A stretch of 10,207 bases of DNA from JAUREX01 sp044356825. Lineage in GTDB: Bacteria; Pseudomonadota; Alphaproteobacteria; Rhodobacterales; Rhodobacteraceae. Positions 1-6,751 of this stretch are shown here, in pieces. Below the pieces are notes generated by a model. The model was not told where the DNA came from, searched no databases, and saw only the letters and a program-made list of their open reading frames with translations. The stretch covers positions 1 to 10,207 of the forward strand of contig JBIKVM010000101.1 in assembly GCA_044356825.1 (NCBI GenBank), in the 5' to 3' direction. How positions within the stretch are numbered: position 1 is the first letter of the stretch; every line of letters starts with the position of its first letter. The translations under genes and the position numbers were made by a program.

Positions 1-215
1 TCCGGCCCGCGGCCGACCGCGACACCGTTGATCCACAGCCTGTAGCGGCTGTCGGCCGAGATGAAGATGCGGGCTTGCCCTGGTGGGCCATCGAGCCACA
101 GCTCGGCGCGAAAGTCGTGATAGGCCTCGGAGAGGTCGAAAGGATGCGACGGGCCGATCCAGAACGCGCCATCGGGAACCACAAGGCCCGAGACCTCCGG
201 CCCGGCCGCCGTCAT
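1..215 (-). CDS. Probable alpha-L-rhamnosidase (GH78-like), N-terminal 71 codons; runs off the left edge
   Basis: The reading frame starts at ATG 215-213, sharing an ATGA overlap with the TGA of the upstream URO-D-like gene, and stays open to base 1, so only the first 71 residues are visible. The segment SADSRYRLWINGVAVGRGP near residues 53-71 matches the N-terminal beta-sandwich of bacterial alpha-L-rhamnosidases (and of some related large glycosidases), where a bound-sugar module precedes the (alpha/alpha)6 catalytic barrel. The start has no hydrophobic signal peptide; residue 1 leads almost directly into the domain, so the enzyme is probably cytoplasmic and would release L-rhamnose from imported small rhamnosides. 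Its place at the end of an operon with rhaD and rhaI supports this. The catalytic domain lies outside the window, so a different glycosidase with the same N-terminal fold cannot be excluded. Confidence 0.72.
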   Translation of the reverse strand, partial: MTAAGPEVSGLVVPDGAFWIGPSHPFDLSEAYHDFRAELWLDGPPGQARIFISADSRYRLWINGVAVGRGP

Positions 216-1198
216 TGCAGCGTGCCGTATTGGCGTGCGAGCGCGTTGACGAGCCGATAGGCGCGGATCAGTCGGGACGGTGGGATGTCGGGCTGGATGA
301 AATGCCCGCCGTTGAAGATGAACCCGCCGCCCGGGGCATAGATGCCGAACCGCTCGGTGATGTAGGCGTCGAGTTCCTCGCCGTCATATTTCAGCAGGCC
401 ATCCACGACGTCGAGCGAGCCATAGATCGTGATCTTGTCGCCGTAGTGCGCCTTGATCCACCTCGGATCCATCCCGGCGCTTTCCTGAACCGGGTGCCAC
501 GAGGTGTAGCCCATCTCGATCACGTCATCGAGGATCTGCATGATGTAGCCATCGGAATGCAGGTTCACCGGCAGGCCCCGGCTGCGGGCATGCTGCACCA
601 CGCGACCGGCATAGGGCTTGATCAGCTTGCGCCACGACTTGGGCGAAAACAGCATCGTGCCGTTAGATCCCCAGTCATCCGAGAGCGTCATCATGTCCAC
701 GCCCGCCTCGACCATCAGATCGACCTGGACGCACATCCAGTCCGCGTAGCGATCAAAGAATGCCGCCATCAGGTCGGGGTTGCCGCCGAGGTTCATCCAG
801 CAGTTCTCGATGCCGAGAAAAGAGGATGTTCCCTCGACCATGCCCCAGCAATGCGCCAGCACGCAGCGCCTGCCCTTGTGGTCCCGGACCGCCGTGGCGA
901 TGTTTGTCCCGCCGAAGTCGTAGTTCCAGTCGCTGTAGTTCAGCCATTTCGGATGGCGCGGATCCTCGAGCGGGACCTGCGCCAGTTCGTGGATGTCGAA
1001 CTTTCGACCGTGCTGGTTGGGAAAGGGCATGAGGCCCACAAAGACATCGACCCCGAACTCCTCGAGGAATTTCTCGCGCGGGCCATAGTCGGCTTCGAGC
1101 CGTTCGAGGAACTGCTTCTGATAGAGCCAGCAGTCGATGGGGGTGCGGTCTACGGGCTTGCGGTTCAGCGTCGCCATCACCCGGTCATAGCCGTTCAT
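212..1198 (-). CDS. Uroporphyrinogen decarboxylase (URO-D) superfamily protein, methyltransferase-like, 328 aa
   Basis: This 328-residue protein has the layout of the URO-D/MtaA/CmuA barrel: an N-terminal MNGYDRVMATLNRKPVDRTP segment, a central SDDWG (173-177), HSDG (214-217), IYGSLDVVDGLL (258-269) and a C-terminal GGGFIFNGGH segment (290-299) followed by PDIPP. True HemE motifs for porphyrinogen binding are not seen, so it is unlikely to be a haem biosynthesis enzyme. In MtaA-type corrinoid methyltransferases zinc is held by His-x-Cys and a distal Cys; here the equivalent places appear to be His214, Asp216 and His299. The start at 1198 has a strong Shine-Dalgarno GGAGGA lying inside the end of the upstream DUF4037 gene, with a 14 bp gene overlap. 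Operon position between rhaI and a rhamnosidase implies a role in sugar use, but the reaction is unknown. No corrinoid protein is visible in the window. Confidence 0.85.
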   Translation of the reverse strand: MNGYDRVMATLNRKPVDRTPIDCWLYQKQFLERLEADYGPREKFLEEFGVDVFVGLMPFPNQHGRKFDIHELAQVPLEDPRHPKWLNYSDWNYDFGGTNIATAVRDHKGRRCVLAHCWGMVEGTSSFLGIENCWMNLGGNPDLMAAFFDRYADWMCVQVDLMVEAGVDMMTLSDDWGSNGTMLFSPKSWRKLIKPYAGRVVQHARSRGLPVNLHSDGYIMQILDDVIEMGYTSWHPVQESAGMDPRWIKAHYGDKITIYGSLDVVDGLLKYDGEELDAYITERFGIYAPGGGFIFNGGHFIQPDIPPSRLIRAYRLVNALARQYGTLQ

Positions 1199-2252
1199 CA
1201 GCTTCCTCCAGCAGCAGCATCCGTCTCCAGTCGGCCAGATCCACCCCCGCCACGAATTCCGAGTGGAAGCCCTCCCAGTGGATCTGCTCCCACTGCGGCA
1301 CGATCGCGCGGATCTCTTCGGGGCATTTGCGGATCAGTTCGGCATAGGCCGACTCGAGCAGCCGATAGCCCGAGGTGTCCGAAACCTTGTAGCGCGGATG
1401 CGGTGCGATCAGCCCGTCCTCGACCATCGCCTGGTCGAGAACGTCCGACATCTCGTGCAGCAGTTCGAGCTTGCGCTCCCATGATGTCGTGAGGCGCGGG
1501 GCCTCGTCGACGATGTGGGCCAGCCGGGCGCCCATCCGGGGCAGACGGTGGAACATCACCGTCAGCCACTTGTCATAGGGGTAATAGCGGCGATCGATCA
1601 GGAACGCCATCTGCACCCCCCAGCGCAGCGCCCTTGAAAAGGTCGTGCTGGCATAGAGGGCATTGTCGCGCAAGAGCGCCCGCCGCAGGGCATAGACACC
1701 CATGCCACTGAAATACCTGCACCAATGCGCCAGCCGGCGCAGGCGGACAGGCTCGGGGTAATGGTCTGCGAAGGCATCGCGTACCGCGGTGAACCTGCCC
1801 GAGGGATCATGCCAGACCTCGCCCGCGACGATGTGCATGATGTCCTCTTCCGGGACCGCCAGCCATTCGGCGTGCGAGACGGGCGGGCGATCGAGCCCGA
1901 TCGTCGAGCGCAGGTGATGCTCAAGGCTCGCGAGCGCGACGCCGCGGGTGCGCGTATAGCCCTCGCGCAGTTCCCGACCCTTCCAGTGCGTGGGCAGGCC
2001 CTCGGCGAGGGCATCCTCGATCGCGGCACCCCGCGAGCGCATCACGGCTTCGGGCAAGAGGACATTGACCCTCAGGCCGAAGTGATGGTCGGTCGAATAG
2101 GCGTCATCGAGCCGAAGCACCTCCGAGCCATAGCCGAACACCCCGGCCGCCATCGAACCGGTCTCGGCAGGGAAGCGCTGCTGCAGGAAGGGCAGCACGA
2201 CCTCGTTCCAGAAGGCGTGGCTTTCGTCGATGATCGACTGCCGCTCGGCCAT
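1185..2252 (-). CDS. DUF4037 (nucleotidyltransferase-like) protein, 355 aa
   Basis: The ORF is open upstream to 2510, but the start chosen is ATG 2252 (MAERQSIIDESHAFWNEV): it follows a good Shine-Dalgarno (AAAGGAG, 7 bases from the ATG) that begins in the rhaI stop codon, 13 bp after rhaI ends. Longer starts would lie deep inside rhaI. Residues 40-60 carry the DUF4037 signature: GYGSE (40-44), LDD (48-50) and STDHHFG (53-59), resembling the G-S...D-x-D metal site of nucleotidyltransferase-fold proteins. In the DUF4037 form I recall, the last motif reads DHDWG; here the second acidic residue is His57, which may weaken or change catalysis. The remainder (about 100-355) is rich in Trp and Arg and probably helical, and carries no motif I can name. 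Translational coupling to rhaI and the URO-D gene suggests a part in the same process, but no function is known to me. Confidence 0.83.
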   Translation of the reverse strand: MAERQSIIDESHAFWNEVVLPFLQQRFPAETGSMAAGVFGYGSEVLRLDDAYSTDHHFGLRVNVLLPEAVMRSRGAAIEDALAEGLPTHWKGRELREGYTRTRGVALASLEHHLRSTIGLDRPPVSHAEWLAVPEEDIMHIVAGEVWHDPSGRFTAVRDAFADHYPEPVRLRRLAHWCRYFSGMGVYALRRALLRDNALYASTTFSRALRWGVQMAFLIDRRYYPYDKWLTVMFHRLPRMGARLAHIVDEAPRLTTSWERKLELLHEMSDVLDQAMVEDGLIAPHPRYKVSDTSGYRLLESAYAELIRKCPEEIRAIVPQWEQIHWEGFHSEFVAGVDLADWRRMLLLEEADERL

Positions 2253-2265
2253 CCTGCCGCTCCTT

Positions 2266-3552
2266 TCAGACAATTCCGCTTCCGGCGACCCTGATTTCCG
2301 GCCGTTGCCTTGCCACCTCTGCCCGATACCCGGCCTTGCGATAGGTCGCGATCGGATCATGGGCGCCACCCTGGCGCATGCGCGCCTCGGCGAGGATCGG
2401 CGACACATCGACAAGGAATCCCGCCTTGAGTGTGCGATGCGCCCCGAGAGCGTCGTTCTCGGCCTGGGCCGCTGCCAGCGATGCCCGGTCGACAAGGCTT
2501 GCCTGCACATAGGCGCGGGCGATCTCGATGGCCGATCCCATCAGGCTCTCGATCGGGTCGGTCACGTTGTGGCTCTGGTCGATCATGTAGCTCGGCGAGA
2601 AGCCCTTCGCGCCGCGCGCTTCGGCATCGACAAGCTCGCTGAAGATCAGGAAGAGGCGGAACGGATCGACCGACCCCGAATCCAGATCGTCATCGCCGTA
2701 TTTCGAGTCATTGAAGTGAAAGCCCGCAAGGCGACCGACGTGGATCAAGCGCGCCACGATCTGCTCGATGTTCACGTTCGGGGCATGATGGCCGAGGTCG
2801 ACGAGGCAGCGGGCCTTGGGCCCGAGGTGCTGCGCTGCGATCAGGGATGATCCCCAGTCGCTGATGACCGTCGAATAGAAGGCAGGCTCGTACATCTTGT
2901 GCTCGATGAACATTTCCATGCCCCCGGGGAGGGCGGCATAGATCTGCTCCATGGCGTCAAGATAGCGTTCGAACATGGCCGAAAGGTTCTGCTGCCCGGC
3001 GAAGTTCGTCCCGTCCCCGATCCAGACCGTCAGGGCCGGCGCGCCGAGCTTGGCCCCGATCTCGATGCACTCGAGGTTGTGCGCCACGGCCTGCGCCCGC
3101 ACCTCGGGACGCGCGGCCGCAAGCGACCCGAACTTGTAGCTTTCCGCCTGATCCGCCTGATCCTGAAAGGTGTTCGAATTCACCGCATCGAAGCCGAGCC
3201 CGTATTGGGCGGCCTCCTGGCGCAAGGCATTGTAGTCGGCGACCTTGTCCCAGGGAATGTGCGGCGAGACGGTGCGTGCCCCGCGCGTCAGTTGCTGGAT
3301 CACGCCGCAATCGGCCAGCTTGTCGTGGATGTTGCGCGGCTCTCCCTTGCCCGGAAAGCGCGCGAAGCGGGTCCCGCCCGTGCCCACGCCCCAGGTCGGG
3401 ATGGCGACGCTCCAGGACATCGCCCGTTGTGTCAGGGCTTCGATGTCGACGCCCCGGCGCCCGAGCTTGCGCCCGAGTGCGCCATATTCATCCTCGTGCG
3501 CGGCCCGGGCCGCCTCGTTCAGCGTGCCTATCAGATCTTCCGAAATCGGCAT
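2266..3552 (-). CDS. rhaI: L-rhamnose isomerase, Pseudomonas stutzeri/Rhizobium type, 428 aa
   Basis: RhaI interconverts L-rhamnose and L-rhamnulose in the cytoplasm, the first catabolic step. The protein is a xylose-isomerase-like TIM barrel of the type known from P. stutzeri (about 430 aa) rather than the E. coli RhaA type. All expected metal and catalytic residues are present with a constant offset of two from the P. stutzeri numbering as I recall it: Glu217 (FIEHK), Asp252 and His255 (VDLGHH), His279 (GFHFND), Asp287 and Asp289 (GDDDLD), and Asp325 (MIDQSHN). WSVAIPTWGVGTGGTRF (47-63) is a further typical segment. The ATG at 3552 has only a G-run (eight G, ending 5 bases before the ATG) as ribosome site, which is weak. 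It lies 136 bp after rhaD on the same strand and directly before the DUF4037 gene. Confidence 0.97.
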   Translation of the reverse strand: MPISEDLIGTLNEAARAAHEDEYGALGRKLGRRGVDIEALTQRAMSWSVAIPTWGVGTGGTRFARFPGKGEPRNIHDKLADCGVIQQLTRGARTVSPHIPWDKVADYNALRQEAAQYGLGFDAVNSNTFQDQADQAESYKFGSLAAARPEVRAQAVAHNLECIEIGAKLGAPALTVWIGDGTNFAGQQNLSAMFERYLDAMEQIYAALPGGMEMFIEHKMYEPAFYSTVISDWGSSLIAAQHLGPKARCLVDLGHHAPNVNIEQIVARLIHVGRLAGFHFNDSKYGDDDLDSGSVDPFRLFLIFSELVDAEARGAKGFSPSYMIDQSHNVTDPIESLMGSAIEIARAYVQASLVDRASLAAAQAENDALGAHRTLKAGFLVDVSPILAEARMRQGGAHDPIATYRKAGYRAEVARQRPEIRVAGSGIV

Positions 3553-3591
3553 TCTTGCCCCCCCAGCCGCACAAGAGGTTCCTGTCGTGAC

Positions 3592-3608
3592 CCGGACATC
3601 GCGTCCGG
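3592..3608 (-). other. Small hairpin in the 136 bp rhaD-rhaI gap
   Basis: CCGGAC (3592-3597) and GTCCGG (3603-3608) form a 6-bp perfect stem around a 5-nt loop. It lies in the only long gap of the leftward unit (3553-3688). No T-run follows on the minus strand, and I see no convincing promoter or small gene in the gap. It might tune rhaI expression relative to rhaD, or be chance. Confidence 0.35.
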
Positions 3609-3688
3609 CGTGGCGATCGTGCCCCGATGCGCGGCCGCCATGCCGGGTGGAAGGACGCGGCGGCGCGCCAGGGATCGCATCCGTCGCG

Positions 3689-5758
3689 TCATCGCGTGAA
3701 TGCCACGGCGTTGCCTGCGTCGATGTTCACGAAATTCCCGGTCGACTTGCTCGAGACATCCGAGGCGAAGAAGTAGACCCCTTCGGCAATGTCTTCCGGA
3801 AAGACCGAGCGCTGAAGCAGGCTGCGCTTGCGATAGTGCTCTTCAAGTTCGCTGACCGCGATCCTGTTCGATGCAGCGCGCTGCTGGCTCCACTCGCCCT
3901 GCCAGATCTTGGATCCGCGCAGCACCGCGTCGGGGTTCACCACGTTGACCCGTATCCCGAACGGCGCGCCTTCGAGCGCCATGCAGCGTGCCAGATGGAT
4001 CTCTGCGGCCTTCGCGGTGCAATAGGCACTCGCTCCCGGACTGGCCGCGACGCCGTTTTTTGAGGAGATGAAGACCATCGATCCGCCAAGCCCCTGATCC
4101 TTCATCAGGCGATAGGCTTCGCGTCCGACGAGGAAGTATCCCGTCGCGAGAATGTCCATCGTCTTGTTCCACATCTCGAGGGTCGTGTCCTCGACCGGCG
4201 CGGCCTGCGTGATGCCGGCATTGTTCACCAGCACGTCGATGCCGCCGTATTCCTCGACCGTCCGCTCCATCGCAGCCACAACTTCGGATTCGCGCGTCAC
4301 GTCCATCATGACGCCACGCACCATGTCGCGGCCGAACCGCGCCGCGAAACCGCCCACCACCGCATCGAGCGACGCTCCGTCGATGTCGGCGAGGACCACG
4401 TTGCAGCCCTCCGAGAGCAGCCGCTGCGCCGTCGCTGAGCCGATCCCCCCCGCACCCCCGGTGATGAAGGCCACGCGCCCTTGCATCGCCTTGGGTTTGG
4501 GCATGCGCTGAAGCTTGGCCTCCTCGAGCAGCCAGTATTCGATGTCGAAGGCTTCCTGCTCGGGCAGTCCCTGATAGGCCGATACCCCCGAGGCCCCCCG
4601 CATGACGTTGATCGCGTTGAGGTAGAATTCCGCCGACACCCGCGCGGTCGCCTTGTCCTTGGCAAAGGAGATCATCCCGACGCCGGGGACGAGATAGATC
4701 ACCGCATTGGGATCGCGCATCGCAGGGGAGGTGGGCCTCCTGCACCGATCGTAATAGGCCGCATAGTCGTCCCGATAGCCGGCCATCAGGGTGTCGAGTT
4801 GCGCGCCCGTCGCATCCGCAGGGACAATGAGCGGCTTGATCTTCGTGCGCAGGAAATGGTCGGGGCACGACGTCCCCATGGGGGCGAGCGTCTCGAGCGC
4901 GTTCGAATTCACGAAGTCGAGCACCTCGGGGGCATCCGTGAAGTGACCGACCTTGCGCTCCGTCGCGCCGATGCGCCCGCGGATGAGCGGCATGAGCCGG
5001 CGCGCGGCGGCGCCACGGTCGGCGGCGGGCAGGGCGGGCAGGCGCGCCCCGCCGAAGATCGGACGCGCAACCGTGGCGTCGAGCCACAGCGCAGCCCGGT
5101 TGATCATCTCGAGCGTCAGTTCGTAGCAATCCTTCGCCGTATCGGCCCAGGTGAACAACCCGTGCTGGCCGAGCACCACACCCCTGAGCGCGGGGTTTTC
5201 CTCGGCCATCCGGCCGAGCTTGATGCCAAGGTCTATGCCGGGCCGCTGCCATGGCAGATAGCCAAGGTCGCCGCCGAAGACCTCGCGCGTCAGCGCCACC
5301 TGGTCGGCGCACGCCGCAATCGCGATCACGGCGTCGGAATGGACATGATCGACATGCACCCTCGGCACGAAGCTGTGCAGCCAGGTGTCGATCGAGGGCG
5401 CGCGGGGATTGAGGTTGAAGATGCAATGTCCGAGCGCCTCGACCATCGCGTCTTCCTGCTCGAGGCCGCGATATTGCGCGCGCAGCTGGTCGAGCTTGGC
5501 CATGTAGAGCGTCGCGAAGCCGTCACGCTTCATGCTGCCGATGTCGCCGCCCGAGCCCTTCACCCAGAGCACCGTGACCGGCTCGCCGCTGAGGGGGTCC
5601 CTGTCCGCGATCTTGGCCGATGTATTGCCGCCCCCGAAGTTCGTTATCCTGAGATCCGAACCGAGGAGATTCGAGCGGTAGAGCAGTCTGCCGGCCTCAT
5701 CGAGCGTTGCGGCGTGGGTGTCGTCCCACAGGGAAGCGAGCGTGACGTTGTGGGGCAT
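3689..5758 (-). CDS. rhaD: Bifunctional rhamnulose-1-phosphate aldolase / short-chain dehydrogenase, 689 aa
   Basis: Two enzymes are fused. Residues 1 to about 410 form a class II aldolase/adducin domain: GGGNTSAK (42-49), the zinc pair in HVDHVHSDA (His138, His140) and GQHGLFTW (197-204) with the third His199. This half should cleave L-rhamnulose-1-phosphate to dihydroxyacetone phosphate and L-lactaldehyde. Residues about 425-689 form a Rossmann-fold SDR: TGGAGGIG (433-440), NNAG (512-515), Ser566, and the Tyr579-x-x-x-Lys583 pair, with Ser13 residues before Tyr as usual. This half is expected to oxidise lactaldehyde towards lactate with NAD(P). The 689 aa length and domain order match the alphaproteobacterial RhaD fusion. 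The ATG at 5758 has a modest AAGG ribosome site and lies 34 bp beyond a candidate -10 element. It is the first gene of the leftward unit. Confidence 0.96.
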   Translation of the reverse strand: MPHNVTLASLWDDTHAATLDEAGRLLYRSNLLGSDLRITNFGGGNTSAKIADRDPLSGEPVTVLWVKGSGGDIGSMKRDGFATLYMAKLDQLRAQYRGLEQEDAMVEALGHCIFNLNPRAPSIDTWLHSFVPRVHVDHVHSDAVIAIAACADQVALTREVFGGDLGYLPWQRPGIDLGIKLGRMAEENPALRGVVLGQHGLFTWADTAKDCYELTLEMINRAALWLDATVARPIFGGARLPALPAADRGAAARRLMPLIRGRIGATERKVGHFTDAPEVLDFVNSNALETLAPMGTSCPDHFLRTKIKPLIVPADATGAQLDTLMAGYRDDYAAYYDRCRRPTSPAMRDPNAVIYLVPGVGMISFAKDKATARVSAEFYLNAINVMRGASGVSAYQGLPEQEAFDIEYWLLEEAKLQRMPKPKAMQGRVAFITGGAGGIGSATAQRLLSEGCNVVLADIDGASLDAVVGGFAARFGRDMVRGVMMDVTRESEVVAAMERTVEEYGGIDVLVNNAGITQAAPVEDTTLEMWNKTMDILATGYFLVGREAYRLMKDQGLGGSMVFISSKNGVAASPGASAYCTAKAAEIHLARCMALEGAPFGIRVNVVNPDAVLRGSKIWQGEWSQQRAASNRIAVSELEEHYRKRSLLQRSVFPEDIAEGVYFFASDVSSKSTGNFVNIDAGNAVAFTR

Positions 5759-5791
5759 TTCGGCCTTGCCTGGGGGAAGGGATGTCCGGAA

Positions 5792-5819
5792 AGGATACGC
5801 CCTAAACGCTCACAGTCAA
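5792..5819 (-). promoter_or_regulatory. Candidate sigma70-type promoter for rhaD
   Basis: Read on the minus strand, TTGACT (5819-5814) is followed after 16 bp by TATCCT (5797-5792). These match the housekeeping -35 and -10 consensus at five and four of six positions. Transcription would start near 5785, giving a leader of roughly 27 nt before the rhaD ATG at 5758. This is a reading of sequence only, with no start-site data. Confidence 0.6.
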
Positions 5820-5826
5820 TCAAGAA

Positions 5827-5864
5827 AGAGCATTCTGCGCCGCAGAGAGCATTCTGCAATGCAG
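5827..5864. repeat. Two abutting 19-bp direct repeats, candidate regulator operator
   Basis: Copy 1 (5827-5845) is AGAGCATTCTGCGCCGCAG and copy 2 (5846-5864) is AGAGCATTCTGCAATGCAG. They touch without a gap and agree at 16 of 19 positions, with the first 12 bases identical. Each ends in a short dyad (CTGC...GCAG), and copy 2 also contains GCATT-CTGC-AATGC. The pair lies just upstream of the rhaD -35 and before the regulator gene, a fitting place for a DeoR-family operator. Binding is inferred. Confidence 0.6.
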
Positions 5865-5915
5865 CAAAGCGATTGGTTGTTGACGGATTTGAGCGATTCT
5901 GACAGCGTTCCGTTC

Positions 5916-6716
5916 ATGATGCACGAACGCGAAAGATGGCAGCTGATCGTGTCGCGCCTGAAGGAGCGCGGGATCGTCCGCGTTGCGGATCTCGCAGGCC
6001 TGACAGGTGCATCCGTCGCCACCCTGCGGCGCGATCTTGCAAAGCTCGAGGACGCGGGACAATTGCGGCGGGTTCATGGCGGTGCCGAGTGCGTCGCCTC
6101 GGGACAGAGCCTCCTGACCGCGCAGAGCTTCGATGCAAGCCAGACCATGAACGCCGACCTCAAGCGCGCCCTTGCCGGCGTCGCCGCAAGCCTGTGTCAG
6201 GATGGGGATTCGATCATTCTCAACGCCGGGTCGACGACATGGTTCATGGCCCAGTGTCTGCGCGGCCACCGGATGCAGGTCCTGACCAATTCCTTTCCCA
6301 TCGCGCAGGAACTCGCGACAAATTCGGCGAACCGTGTCGTGCTGCCCGGCGGAGAGCTCTACCGCGAGGCCGGGATCATCCTGTCGCCGTTCGACGAGGA
6401 TGCGATCCAGCATTTCGCGGCATCGACGATGTTCATGTCCTGCTATTCGATCACGCCGCTCGGGGTAATCGAAAGCGATCCGCTGGTGGCTCGTGCCGAG
6501 GTCAAGCTGCTCTCGCGGACCGAGAAGCTCGTGGTCGTGGCCGACAGTTCCAAGTTCGAGGCAAGAGGCAACATGGTCGTCTGTCCGTTGAACCGGGTCT
6601 CGACGGTTGTCACCGACATCGGTGCCCCTGCATCGATGGTCGATCACCTGCGCCGGCAGGGCGTCGAGGTGATCCTTGTCGATCCGAAGGCAGTGAAGGT
6701 CCTTTCGGCCGCCTGA
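5916..6716 (+). CDS. rhaR: DeoR-family transcriptional regulator of rhamnose genes (RhaR-like), 266 aa
   Basis: The protein has a winged HTH at about residues 20-55 (VADLAGLTGASVATLRRDL, then LRRVHGG), typical of DeoR/GlpR repressors, and a DeoRC sugar-phosphate-sensing domain with DSIILNAGSTTW (98-109), LTNS (123-126), LPGGELYR (143-150) and VVADSSKF (207-214). The start is uncertain: ATG 5916 or 5919 gives the usual family start (MHERERWQLIVSRL) but has no good Shine-Dalgarno, while ATG 5859 would add 19 residues and overlap the repeat pair; ATG 5718 would overlap rhaD and is unlikely. The usual DeoR segment resembling GADGI is replaced here by SCYSI (175-179). It begins the rightward unit 35 bp before rhaS. 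By analogy with R. leguminosarum RhaR it is probably a repressor of the rha genes with a phosphorylated rhamnose intermediate as ligand; that is an inference. Confidence 0.9.
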   Translation: MMHERERWQLIVSRLKERGIVRVADLAGLTGASVATLRRDLAKLEDAGQLRRVHGGAECVASGQSLLTAQSFDASQTMNADLKRALAGVAASLCQDGDSIILNAGSTTWFMAQCLRGHRMQVLTNSFPIAQELATNSANRVVLPGGELYREAGIILSPFDEDAIQHFAASTMFMSCYSITPLGVIESDPLVARAEVKLLSRTEKLVVVADSSKFEARGNMVVCPLNRVSTVVTDIGAPASMVDHLRRQGVEVILVDPKAVKVLSAA

Positions 6717-6751
6717 GCCGAAGGGTTGAAACCAAGAGGGAGGAGACGACG

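Larger units (their letters stand above)
5759..5915. promoter_or_regulatory. Divergent control region between rhaD and the DeoR-type regulator
   Basis: This 157 bp holds no gene and separates the two divergent arms. It contains a leftward promoter (5792-5819) and, immediately behind its -35, two abutting 19-bp direct repeats (5827-5864). The rightward promoter is not clear: TTGGTT (5873-5878) and GATTCT (5895-5900) with a 16 bp spacer match consensus only poorly. The local composition is less GC-rich than the genes on either side. Shared control of both arms by the adjacent regulator is inferred from the layout. Confidence 0.8.

Noticed and set aside
212..1198. True uroporphyrinogen decarboxylase (HemE) of haem biosynthesis
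   Set aside because: The HemE substrate-binding motif near the N-terminus is missing and the context is sugar catabolism; only the superfamily fold is supported.
83..1492. A 469-codon plus-strand open frame opposite the URO-D and DUF4037 genes
   Set aside because: It covers two convincing minus-strand genes, has no family motif, and ends in low-complexity Arg/Pro/Ser sequence typical of a shadow frame.
2253..2510. An 86-residue N-terminal extension of the DUF4037 gene
   Set aside because: It would overlap rhaI by more than 240 bp, is Arg-rich without family similarity, and ignores the good ribosome site before ATG 2252.
3553..3688. A small gene or internal promoter in the rhaD-rhaI gap
   Set aside because: No minus-strand frame with a plausible start and ribosome site fits, and no -35/-10 pair is convincing; only a short hairpin is seen.
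4481..5902. A 473-codon plus-strand open frame opposite rhaD
   Set aside because: It is antisense to the conserved aldolase domain and shows no recognisable domain.
5718..5915. A longer N-terminus for the DeoR-type regulator from ATG 5718
   Set aside because: It would run through the rhaD start, its promoter and the repeat pair, and precedes the normal family start at MHERER. ATG 5859 remains possible but is less likely.
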